From NCBI RefSeq assembly GCF_918698115.1, contig NZ_CAKKLV010000026.1:1-64000 (forward strand): a stretch of 64,000 nucleotides of DNA. Direction: 5' to 3'. The notes under the pieces were generated by a model. The model was given only the letters and a program-made list of their open reading frames with translations. It was not told the DNA's origin and did no database searches. Source of the stretch: Peribacillus sp. Bi96. GTDB lineage: Bacteria; Bacillota; Bacilli; Bacillales; DSM-1321. Positions 55,823 to 64,000 of this stretch are shown piece by piece. The stretch's first letter is position 1. Each line of letters opens with the position of its first letter. A program made the translations under genes and the position numbers.

Positions 55823-56911
55823 TTTCTCTAATAGTTTCGGTTTAGCGAATATCATTCTGCCTGCAGAAGTTTGCAGTACACTTGTGACAAGTACATCGAT
55901 GCGTTTTCCAATATGGTCACGGCCACCCTCGACAACGATCATTGTACCATCGTCTAAATAAGCGATGCCTTGGTTCTGCTCTTTCCCGTCCTTAATGACT
56001 TGAACATTCATCTCTTCCCCAGGAAGTACAACAGGTTTAACGGCATTGGCAAGATCATTGATATTAAGCACCGCCACATTTTGAAACTCGCATACTTTGT
56101 TTAAATTGAAATCATTTGTAACGACCATTCCGCCCGATATTTTGGCCAGCTTCACTAGTTTACTGTCCACTTCCTGAATGTCGTCAAAATCTCCCTCGTA
56201 CATCTCCACTTTAATCGGCAGGTCTTTTTGAATTCGATTCAAGATATCCAAACCGCGTCTTCCACGATTCCTTTTTAAAGCATCTGAAGAATCGGCAATG
56301 TGCTGAAGTTCGTTTAAAACGAATTGAGGGATAACTATGGTGCCTTCTAGAAAGCCTGTCTGACAAATATCCGCGATTCTTCCGTCAATGATGACGCTTG
56401 TATCGAGAATCTTCAGCCGCTTGTCATAACCTTCTTCATCCTCTTCACTTGCTTCACCATCGGAATTTTTTTTCTTATTATTTTTCGTAAATAAATTCAA
56501 TAGCTCATCACGTTTTTTAAAGCCAACCTGGAAACCAAGATAACCGAATAAAAGCGTAAGGATGATCGGAACCACTGTATTTAAAATAGGAACCCTGATG
56601 GCACTGAAGGCGGAGCCAACCAAGAACGCCGCAAGCAATCCCACTAAAAGACCCACGCTTCCAAAGATTATGTCCGTAATTGGTATCTTAACAAGCTGTT
56701 CCTCCAGCCACTTCATAAAATAGATCACATGATCTACTGCCCAAAAAGTAATAAGATAAAAGATAATGGCACCCAACAGTACACTTACATAAGGATTGTT
56801 TATTAAAGCAATATCATCTGCATGTAATACAATTAATAATTCTGGAATGAGTAACATACCAAGTGTTCCACCGACTATTAAGAAGCATGCTTGTATAATG
56901 CGTTTTAACAT
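55814..56911 (-). CDS. yacL: PIN/TRAM-domain membrane protein YacL
   Basis: This 365-residue protein has four membrane helices (about 1-130), then a PIN-type nuclease-like domain beginning [18 protein letters not shown] with conserved acidic residues. Further on are [11 protein letters not shown] and [11 protein letters not shown], and a C-terminal TRAM domain (about 300-360) completes it. Function is unknown; an RNA role is plausible from the domains. The ATG at 56911 has GGGAGG 8 nt upstream. Confidence 0.93.
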
Positions 56912-56943
56912 CCCTTTCACCTCCCTCTACTCATTATTGACCA

Positions 56944-56980
56944 ATAAAAAAAAATGAAACCTTCGAAAATTCGTTTTCAT
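56944..56980 (-). terminator. Terminator downstream of disA
   Basis: On the minus strand ATGAAAAC pairs with GTTTCAT, with a GAA/TTC inner part, and runs into nine T residues. It separates radA-disA from yacL. Confidence 0.7.
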
Positions 56981-57137
56981 TATATACGTGAAATTCACTT
57001 AAGGAATTAGTGGATTTACAAATATGACTTCTTCTCTTTTTCGTAATATTAGCCTAGCACCCTGAGTTTTGAGTGTCAAAAATAAACACTATTCAATTTC
57101 ACACTGAATTAGGATAATTTTGAAGGACCTTTGCACA

Positions 57138-58211
57138 TTACATCCTTCTATTTGTGACCAGCTGATTTTTTAAAATACGGAGTCCTTCTTTAATTTTATT
57201 AGCGCGAACTTCACCAATCCCCTCTACATCGTCAAGATTTTCAACCGTAGCTTTATTGACTTCACTAAAGCTTCCGAACTGTTTCACTAAATTTTCGATG
57301 ATCAAACCCGGCAAGCGAGGGATTTTATGAAGAATACGATAGCCACGGGGATGTATTGGCTCATCAAGGTGTATGTATCCGTGATAGCCCAGCACCTTTA
57401 GAAGTATGCTTTCGTCCAGTTTTTCCTGCATGGCCAACTCTTGAAGCCGAAAAATGATTTCCTCGGGTTTTTCATCATTACTGGAGGTATAATCCTTGAT
57501 AAGCCATTTCCCCTCCGTTTCAATATCTGCCAGGATTTCATTCATTTGCAAACGGATCAGCCTTCCTTCCGTACCAAGCTCATTAAGGTAGGTCAGTAGC
57601 TCCGCCTTGATCCTAAGCACCATTACATATCGATGAAATACCTGCAAAAGGTCGGCATACGTCACGATTTCCTCAAACTCCAGTGCTCCTAATACTGATA
57701 TGCTCTGCTGTAGAACCACCTTATATTTTTCCAAGGTCTGAATGGCCAGATTAGCCTTAGCAAGTATGACTCCTATATCTTTGAGGGCATACCGGAAATT
57801 GCCTTGATATAAAGTGATGACATTCCGTCGTTGTGAGATTGCAATGACCAACGACTTGGTCTCCCTTGCTACACGTTCCGCGGTCCGATGGCGCATTCCC
57901 GTTTCAGTGGAAGGTGTACTATTATCCGGCACCAATTGGGCATTGGCGAAAATGATTGTATCGGCTGTTTCATTTAAAATGATCGCTCCGTCCATCTTCG
58001 CCAGCTCATACAATGTACTTGGGGTACAGTTACAGTTGATTTGGAAGCCGCCATCCACAATCGTTCGAACCTTCTCGTTATATCCGACCACTATCAAACC
58101 GCCCGTATTGGCCCTCAAGACATTTTCAATACCCTCCCGAAGCGGGGTACCCGGAGCAACAATTTGCAATATCTCCAATTTTGTTTTCTCATACCCTTTT
58201 TTATCTGTCAT
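57138..58211 (-). CDS. disA: DNA integrity scanning protein DisA, diadenylate cyclase
   Basis: This 357-residue octameric enzyme makes c-di-AMP while scanning DNA for branched structures. The DAC domain carries MDGAIIL (about 75) and [13 protein letters not shown] (about 107). A helical linker and a C-terminal helix-hairpin-helix domain ([16 protein letters not shown]) complete it. It is 2 nt from radA, which binds and restrains it in B. subtilis. Confidence 0.97.
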   Translation of the reverse strand: MTDKKGYEKTKLEILQIVAPGTPLREGIENVLRANTGGLIVVGYNEKVRTIVDGGFQINCNCTPSTLYELAKMDGAIILNETADTIIFANAQLVPDNSTPSTETGMRHRTAERVARETKSLVIAISQRRNVITLYQGNFRYALKDIGVILAKANLAIQTLEKYKVVLQQSISVLGALEFEEIVTYADLLQVFHRYVMVLRIKAELLTYLNELGTEGRLIRLQMNEILADIETEGKWLIKDYTSSNDEKPEEIIFRLQELAMQEKLDESILLKVLGYHGYIHLDEPIHPRGYRILHKIPRLPGLIIENLVKQFGSFSEVNKATVENLDDVEGIGEVRANKIKEGLRILKNQLVTNRRM

Positions 58212-58213
58212 AC

Positions 58214-59602
58214 TTAACCCCCTAATGAATGTTGAAGAGCCTCCGAAACCGATGACACACCGACGATCTTAATCCCTTTTGGCGCGGTCCATCCCCCTAT
58301 ATTATTAGCAGGTATTATAACCCGCTCAAACCCTAGTTTTGCTGCTTCCTGCACTCTTTGTTCAATTCGCGACACCCTTCTTACCTCACCAGTCAGCCCC
58401 ACTTCACCAATGATACAATCGGTAGGGTTTGTTGGCTTATCACGGAAGCTCGAAGCAATGCTGATTGCGACAGCCAGATCAATGGCCGGTTCATCCAGCT
58501 TGACACCACCAGCAACCTTTAAATATGCATCTTGATTTTGGAGCAGCAAGCCCACTCTTTTTTCCAAAACTGCCATTAAGAGCGAAACCCGATTATGGTC
58601 AATCCCTGTGGCCATTCGCCTTGGATTGCCAAAACTCGTAGGTGAAATCAATGCTTGAATTTCGACTAGCACCGGTCTCGTTCCTTCCATGGATGCAACA
58701 ACGGTGGAACCTGAAGCTCCTTGCGACCGTTCTTCAAGGAAAATTTCCGATGGATTCGCAACTTCTTCCAAACCATGTTCCTTCATTTCAAAAATACCCA
58801 TCTCATTCGTCGAACCAAAGCGATTTTTGACCGCACGTATAATTCGATATGTATGGTGTCTTTCTCCTTCAAAATATAAAACGGTATCAACCATATGCTC
58901 AAGCAGCCGTGGCCCAGCAATCGCGCCTTCCTTTGTAACGTGGCCGACGATAAAGATCGCAACCCCATTCGTTTTGGCAATGCGCATGAGCGAGGCTGTG
59001 CATTCCCGAACTTGCGAAACACTTCCTGGCGCAGATGTAACCTCCGAATGGTACACCGTTTGAATGGAATCAATAATGACCAAATCTGGTTTTACCTCTG
59101 TGATCGCCTGTTGGATATAGTCCATATCCGTTTCCGCATACACGAATAAGTTTTCTGACATGGTCCCCAGCCGGTCCGCTCTCAATTTAGTTTGCTTGAC
59201 TGATTCTTCCCCTGATATATAAAGCACTTTTTTCTGTTTATGTGCCAATTGGGAAGATACTTGCAAAAGCAGGGTGGATTTACCGATACCCGGATCGCCT
59301 CCAATCAATACAAGTGATCCTTGCACAATCCCTCCCCCAAGAGCACGATTCAATTCCATTAAATCCGTCTTGATCCGGGGTTCCTTTTCAGATTGAATGG
59401 TAGTTATAGGTGCAGCCTTCTCTCGTTCTCCGGAACCTCTAACCTCTGAATGTGTAAAAGCACCTTTTCTAGCAGGTTTAACGATTTCAGTTTCCTCGAC
59501 CATCTTGTTCCATTCACCGCACCCTGGGCATTTCCCCATCCATTTAGCGGACTCATATCCACAAGACTGACACATAAATTTGGTTTTCTTCTTTACAGCC
59601 AT
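58214..59602 (-). CDS. radA: DNA repair protein RadA (Sms)
   Basis: This 462-residue branch-migration ATPase acts in recombination. The N-terminal zinc finger is CQSCG…CPGCGEW, Walker A is [14 protein letters not shown], the RadA motif is KNRFGSTNE, and a Lon-like C-terminal domain occupies about 310-460. It is co-transcribed with disA; a terminator lies between it and clpC. Confidence 0.97.
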   Translation of the reverse strand: MAVKKKTKFMCQSCGYESAKWMGKCPGCGEWNKMVEETEIVKPARKGAFTHSEVRGSGEREKAAPITTIQSEKEPRIKTDLMELNRALGGGIVQGSLVLIGGDPGIGKSTLLLQVSSQLAHKQKKVLYISGEESVKQTKLRADRLGTMSENLFVYAETDMDYIQQAITEVKPDLVIIDSIQTVYHSEVTSAPGSVSQVRECTASLMRIAKTNGVAIFIVGHVTKEGAIAGPRLLEHMVDTVLYFEGERHHTYRIIRAVKNRFGSTNEMGIFEMKEHGLEEVANPSEIFLEERSQGASGSTVVASMEGTRPVLVEIQALISPTSFGNPRRMATGIDHNRVSLLMAVLEKRVGLLLQNQDAYLKVAGGVKLDEPAIDLAVAISIASSFRDKPTNPTDCIIGEVGLTGEVRRVSRIEQRVQEAAKLGFERVIIPANNIGGWTAPKGIKIVGVSSVSEALQHSLGG

Positions 59603-59742
59603 AATTACTCCTCTTTCTTTGAAAAAAATACCTATATTAAGGATATTAGATCTTTGTTTTATTTAAACCTTCTAAAGGCTAAGTTTTTTTAAAAAAATAA
59701 TCACTGTACCATTTCTCTTATATACTCAACTCTACCTATGGA

Positions 59743-59784
59743 TAAAAAACAGAGGTACACTGCAAAAAGATCTGCGTGTACCTC
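59743..59784 (-). terminator. Terminator downstream of clpC
   Basis: On the minus strand a perfect 9-bp stem GAGGTACAC / GTGTACCTC with a 15-nt loop is followed by TGTTTTTTA. It lies 17 nt after the clpC stop. Confidence 0.85.
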
Positions 59785-59800
59785 GGAGTTTAGAAACAGG

Positions 59801-62242
59801 TTATTCACTTACGTTAACAGGCTCGCCTTGGCGGATTGCAAACTCATTATTCACAACATCCATCACGACCGTTTGCCCTTTTTTCACGTTACCCTTAAGC
59901 AATTCTTCGGAGAGATAATCTTCCACATGTTTTTGAAGCGCCCTGCGGATTGGTCGTGCCCCATATTCAGGATCAAAACCTTCCGTAGCAATTTTTTCTC
60001 TAGCCGCATCTGTCAGCTCCAAGTATATTTCCTGTTCTTTCAGGCGGGTAGTCAGTTGATTGGACATTAATGTAACGATTTGTTTTAAATGATCCTTCTC
60101 TAATGAGTGGAACACAATCGTTTCATCAATACGATTGAGGAATTCCGGACGGAATGCACGTTTAAGTTCTTCCATCACTTTCCCTTTCATATTTTTGTAG
60201 TCCTGACCAGTATCCTGGATATTAAAGCCAACATATTTATCAATTTTTAAGGCTGATGCCCCTACATTCGATGTCATAATCAGAATGGTATTCCTGAAAT
60301 CTACAGTACGCCCCTTGGAATCTGTAAGTCTTCCGTCCTCCAATACTTGCAGAAGAATATTGAAGACATCTGGATGTGCCTTTTCAATTTCATCAAGCAG
60401 AACGACCGAATATGGTTTCCTCCGCACTTTTTCCGTTAACTGTCCGCCTTCTTCGTATCCAACATATCCTGGAGGGGAACCAACAAGACGTGAAGTCGAA
60501 TGCTTCTCCATATATTCGGACATATCAATACGGATCATAGCATCTTCATCACCAAAGATGGATTCAGCCAAAGCACGGGCAAGCTCGGTTTTACCAACCC
60601 CTGTAGGCCCCAAGAAGATGAAAGAACCAATTGGACGTTTAGGATCCTTCAAGCCTGCTCTTGCACGTCGTACTGCTTTAGAAACCGCAATGACAGCCTC
60701 TTCTTGCCCAATTACTCGATCGTGGAGAATGGATTCCATATTAAGCAGTTTATCGGACTCTGTTTGCGCCAGTTTAGTGACTGGAACTCCCGTCCAGCTG
60801 GACACGACATGTGCAATATCATCCACAGTAACTTCACTGTTCTCTTGCCCTTGTTTTTCTTTCCAAGTCTTTTTCGTTTCTTCCAATTGTTCTCTTAAGC
60901 GTTGTTCAGTATCGCGAAGCGAAGCAGCCTTTTCAAATTCCTGGCTCTGAACGGAGGCATCCTTTTCCTTACGAACATCATCTAGCTTCACTTCAAGTTC
61001 CTTTAGGTTTGGTGGCGTTGTGTAAGAACGTAACCGAACTTTTGATCCAGCTTCATCAATCAAATCAATGGCTTTATCCGGTAAAAACCGATCGGAAATG
61101 TAACGATCAGATAACTTGACTGCTGCATCAATCGCTTCGTCCGTAATTGATACTCTGTGATGGGCTTCATAACGGTCGCGTAAACCCTTCAAAATTTGAA
61201 TCGATTCTTCCATTGTCGGTTCATCAACTTGGATTGGCTGGAAACGGCGTTCAAGCGCGGCATCTTTTTCTATATACTTACGATACTCATCCAAAGTCGT
61301 TGCACCGATACATTGTAATTCACCACGTGCCAATGATGGTTTAAGGATATTGGAAGCATCGATGGCACCCTCTGCACCACCAGCACCAATCAATGTGTGC
61401 AATTCATCGATGAATAGGATAATGTTGCCTGCCTGACGAATTTCGTCCATTACTTTCTTCAATCGGTCCTCAAATTCACCCCGGTATTTCGTACCAGCCA
61501 CAACAGTACCCATATCAAGTGTCATTACGCGTTTATCACGCAGGATTTCAGGTACCTCATTATTGATGATCTGTTGGGCAAGACCTTCAGCGATGGCTGT
61601 TTTACCTACCCCAGGTTCACCAATTAATACTGGGTTATTCTTTGTACGACGGCTTAATACCTCTATGACACGCTGTATTTCCTTACCTCTTCCGATTACT
61701 GGATCCAGGCTTCCTTCCCGAGCGATCGCCGTTAAATCACGGGCAAGGCCATCGAGTGTTGGCGTGCTTGCATTGGAGGCTGCTGAACCTTGATGACCAC
61801 CTGATTCATTGCTGCCCAAAAGCTGTAATACTTGTTGACGAGCTTTATTCAAGCTTACTCCCAGATTATTCAATACGCGGGCGGCTACACCTTCCCCTTC
61901 TCGTATCAAACCTAGTAGTACATGCTCTGTTCCAACATATGAATGACCTAATTTTCTAGCCTCATCCATGGAAAGCTCAATTACTTTCTTGGCTCTTGGA
62001 GTATAATGTATCGTTTGAGCTGTATCCTGTCCACGGCCGATCAAATTTTCTACTTCTTTCTGTATTTTATCCGGCCCCAACCCAAGAGCAAATAACGCTT
62101 TGGCTGCAATGCCGTCACCTTCCCGGACCAAGCCTAGTAAAATATGTTCCGTGCCGATATTATTATGTCCTAAACGGATTGCCTCTTCTTGGGCTAATGC
62201 TAATACTTTCTGGGCTCTTTCAGTAAAACGACCAAACATCAT
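59801..62242 (-). CDS. clpC: ATP-dependent Clp protease ATP-binding subunit ClpC
   Basis: This 813-residue Hsp100 unfoldase has two N-terminal Clp repeats (starting [17 protein letters not shown]). AAA-1 has Walker [15 protein letters not shown] coiled-coil middle domain (about 410-470) binds adaptors such as MecA or McsB, and AAA-2 has [12 protein letters not shown]. The ClpP-docking VGF loop is YVGFN near residue 670. GGAGG lies 8 nt before the ATG. It is the last gene of the ctsR-mcsA-mcsB-clpC operon. Confidence 0.98.
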   Translation of the reverse strand: MMFGRFTERAQKVLALAQEEAIRLGHNNIGTEHILLGLVREGDGIAAKALFALGLGPDKIQKEVENLIGRGQDTAQTIHYTPRAKKVIELSMDEARKLGHSYVGTEHVLLGLIREGEGVAARVLNNLGVSLNKARQQVLQLLGSNESGGHQGSAASNASTPTLDGLARDLTAIAREGSLDPVIGRGKEIQRVIEVLSRRTKNNPVLIGEPGVGKTAIAEGLAQQIINNEVPEILRDKRVMTLDMGTVVAGTKYRGEFEDRLKKVMDEIRQAGNIILFIDELHTLIGAGGAEGAIDASNILKPSLARGELQCIGATTLDEYRKYIEKDAALERRFQPIQVDEPTMEESIQILKGLRDRYEAHHRVSITDEAIDAAVKLSDRYISDRFLPDKAIDLIDEAGSKVRLRSYTTPPNLKELEVKLDDVRKEKDASVQSQEFEKAASLRDTEQRLREQLEETKKTWKEKQGQENSEVTVDDIAHVVSSWTGVPVTKLAQTESDKLLNMESILHDRVIGQEEAVIAVSKAVRRARAGLKDPKRPIGSFIFLGPTGVGKTELARALAESIFGDEDAMIRIDMSEYMEKHSTSRLVGSPPGYVGYEEGGQLTEKVRRKPYSVVLLDEIEKAHPDVFNILLQVLEDGRLTDSKGRTVDFRNTILIMTSNVGASALKIDKYVGFNIQDTGQDYKNMKGKVMEELKRAFRPEFLNRIDETIVFHSLEKDHLKQIVTLMSNQLTTRLKEQEIYLELTDAAREKIATEGFDPEYGARPIRRALQKHVEDYLSEELLKGNVKKGQTVVMDVVNNEFAIRQGEPVNVSE

Positions 62243-62343
62243 AGGGAATTCCTCCTTAAGAATTTTCGTTTTGAATTAGGTTTCTGACAATTCTATAAGT
62301 AATGGCAGGGTCTTGCTTCACATCTATTACTTGAATATAGGTA

Positions 62344-62374
62344 CTCCTCCGAGGTAATGACCTCTATGAGGAGG
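62344..62374 (-). promoter_or_regulatory. Hairpin spanning the mcsB stop codon
   Basis: On the minus strand CTCCT…GAGGT pairs with ACCTC…AGGAG. The stop codon of mcsB lies inside the stem. No T-run follows. It may influence mcsB-clpC read-through or mRNA stability. Confidence 0.45.
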
Positions 62375-63440
62375 AAGATTCCGTGAAATTCAAGCGTTCT
62401 CGAATGAGTGCTGCTCTACGGATATCTCTTTCGTGGGATTTTAAAGGGCCACCTGCGTACTTTTGTAAAAATCCCGATTGTGTCAAAATCATCAACTCAT
62501 TAAGAATGCTTTTGGAAATATTTTTTATATACCCAAGATCAATACCTAACCTAACATCGGAAATACAGGTAGCTGCTTCCTTTGTCTCAATGATTCGAGC
62601 ATTGGACAATATCCCATATGAACGAAATATTCTATCTTCTAATTGTATGTGAGAGGTCCTCACTAATGCACCCCTTGCAGACCGTTCCTGGGCAATGATT
62701 TGTTGCACTACACTTGTTAGATCTTCAACAATATCTCTTTCCGACTTTCCAAGAGTAATTTGATTCGAGATTTGAAAGATATTCCCTAACGCTTGACTGC
62801 CCTCTCCATAAATCCCTCGTACCACCAGCCCCAATTGATTGATGGCCGGTATGATATTATTCATCTGCTGTGTAAGGACCAGGCCCGGCAGATGCATCAT
62901 GACGGACGCCCTTAAACCTGTTCCCACATTAGTTGGACAGCTAGTTAGGTATCCTCTTTCTTCATCATATGCATAGTCTATGGATTCTTCAATCCAATCG
63001 TCAAGAACATTTGCAATCTTTAAAGTTTCCTTTAATTGCAGCCCCGACATTAAACACTGAATACGGAGATGATCCTCCTCGTTAATCATGATACTAATTT
63101 CTTCATTTTCCGAAAGAAGACAAGCACTCTTTGCTGTTTCCTCAACTAAGTGAGGACTGATTAAATGTTTTTCAACGAGAACACGTTTTTCCAGTGGCTG
63201 TAATTGGTCAATCTCTAGCAGTTCCAGTTTACCAATCTCCGGAGTTACTTCCTCTTCAATTCTTTTTTTAACCAATTCAATGATTTTTTTAGCTTCATCA
63301 TTAGAAAAGGAGGTTGGAAAGGTAAAGTCTTCGAAGTTCCTGGCCAACCGAATCCTGGAACTCAATACAATATCGATCTCCGGCCCTTCGGCACTCATCC
63401 AGGAACTCAAGGCGTTTTCTACAAACTTTTCCAAGCTCAT
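62364..63440 (-). CDS. mcsB: Protein-arginine kinase McsB
   Basis: This 358-residue kinase phosphorylates arginines, marking proteins for ClpCP and inactivating CtsR. It has the guanidino-kinase fold: [12 protein letters not shown] near residue 25 and the catalytic-loop Cys in [19 protein letters not shown]. The C-terminal part binds phospho-arginine. It overlaps mcsA by 4 nt. The C-terminus ends in four serines. Confidence 0.97.
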   Translation of the reverse strand: MSLEKFVENALSSWMSAEGPEIDIVLSSRIRLARNFEDFTFPTSFSNDEAKKIIELVKKRIEEEVTPEIGKLELLEIDQLQPLEKRVLVEKHLISPHLVEETAKSACLLSENEEISIMINEEDHLRIQCLMSGLQLKETLKIANVLDDWIEESIDYAYDEERGYLTSCPTNVGTGLRASVMMHLPGLVLTQQMNNIIPAINQLGLVVRGIYGEGSQALGNIFQISNQITLGKSERDIVEDLTSVVQQIIAQERSARGALVRTSHIQLEDRIFRSYGILSNARIIETKEAATCISDVRLGIDLGYIKNISKSILNELMILTQSGFLQKYAGGPLKSHERDIRRAALIRERLNFTESSSS

Positions 63441-63988
63441 AATTCCTCGCCTCCCTCTAGTGCTTCATACCTTTTTTCAAGAGAACGAATCTTATCCCTT
63501 ACCTCTGCCGCTTTCTCGAACTCTTCTTGATTAATGTGAATCTTTAAAACCTCTTTTAAATCCAATATTTGTTTTCTAAGATATATCGTGCCACCAATCC
63601 TTTTTGGAATTTTCCCTATATGTGCCGTATTGCCGCTATGCACCCTCTTTAAAATCGGGTTTAACTGTTCATTGAACGTTTTATAACATTCGGCACAACC
63701 AAACTTTCCAATGTGGACAAATTCTTTATAGGATCGATGACAATGCGGGCAACGCCTCTCTTCTGTTTTAGGAAATGCATTTGCCTTTGTCTGTTGAATA
63801 TTCGACTCCATATTCAACAATCCTGCTAATAAATTATTTATTGAAAAACCATGCCCTCCTGCATCCATGAAAATCTCACCTTTTTCCTGAGCACATTTCT
63901 CACAAATCATGACTTCAGTCTTTTTTCCATTAATGATTTTCGTGAAGTGTAGGGTAGCAGGTCTTTGATGACATTCCTGGCAAATCAT
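63437..63988 (-). CDS. mcsA: McsA, activator of McsB
   Basis: This 183-residue zinc protein has four C-x2-C units (CQECH, CEKCA, CPHCH, CAECY) and a C-terminal UVR-type coiled coil (about 140-175). It stimulates McsB kinase and senses oxidative or metal stress. An AGGTGATG site precedes the ATG, which lies 12 nt from the window end; ctsR should follow outside. Confidence 0.96.
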   Translation of the reverse strand: MICQECHQRPATLHFTKIINGKKTEVMICEKCAQEKGEIFMDAGGHGFSINNLLAGLLNMESNIQQTKANAFPKTEERRCPHCHRSYKEFVHIGKFGCAECYKTFNEQLNPILKRVHSGNTAHIGKIPKRIGGTIYLRKQILDLKEVLKIHINQEEFEKAAEVRDKIRSLEKRYEALEGGEEL

Positions 63989-64000
63989 CGTTCATCACCT

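Noticed and set aside
60285-60950. 221-codon open frame on the plus strand
   Set aside because: Antisense shadow of clpC; the clpC frame contains all family motifs.
63989-64000. Possible end of ctsR
   Set aside because: Only 12 nt remain before the window edge, too few to identify the frame or stop codon.

Overview
This window is the origin-proximal ribosomal-protein and RNA-polymerase region of a Firmicutes chromosome, read backwards: almost every gene lies on the minus strand. The order sigH-rpmG-secE-nusG-rplKAJL-ybxB-rpoBC-rplGB-rpsLG-fusA-tuf-S10/spc/alpha-ecfA1A2T-truA-rplM-rpsI-ybaK-cwlD-salA-gerD-kbaA-pdaB-16S rRNA matches Bacillus subtilis. The sporulation and germination genes (cwlD, gerD, kbaA, pdaB, sigH) and T-box control of the cysE transcript place it in the Bacillaceae. 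A Peribacillus/Bacillus simplex-type organism is my guess from the protein sequences, not a demonstrated assignment.

Layout, left to right. 1-480: 5' end of a 16S rRNA gene with tandem rrn promoters. 481-5582: small conserved ORF, pdaB, kbaA, gerD, salA, cwlD and ybaK. 5583-11245: a looser accessory segment with a TarS/TarP-like glycosyltransferase, mqo, long non-coding stretches, a GC-rich folded element and a frame-broken ORF. 11246-15597: rpsI-rplM and truA-ecfT-ecfA2-ecfA1, the last behind a folded leader that ends in a terminator. 15973-30454: the alpha, spc and S10 operons as one 30-gene run (counting rpmJ), driven by two sigma-A-type promoters upstream of rpsJ. 30879-46669: tuf, fusA, rpsG, rpsL, rplGB, rpoC, rpoB, ybxB, rplL, rplJ (with L10 leader), rplA and rplK. 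46844-50622: nusG, secE, rpmG, sigH, rae1, rlmB and mrnC. 50626-56911: cysS, cysE (Cys T-box), gltX, ispF, ispD and yacL. 57138-64000: disA, radA, clpC, mcsB and mcsA, the body of the CtsR stress operon; ctsR itself lies just outside.

The clearest surprise is a decayed methionine aminopeptidase gene (map) between adk and infA. Its reading frame is broken many times, but blocks of Map sequence are still readable. The cell therefore presumably relies on another map gene. Other points worth checking are the ecfA1 leader, a folded GC-rich element at about 5930-6190, paired long hairpins flanking rpoC, overlapping palindromes in the mqo leader, a terminator between secE and nusG, and a duplicated 3' end of yacL. 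I found no CRISPR array, prophage, complete insertion sequence, tRNA gene or obviously new defence system.
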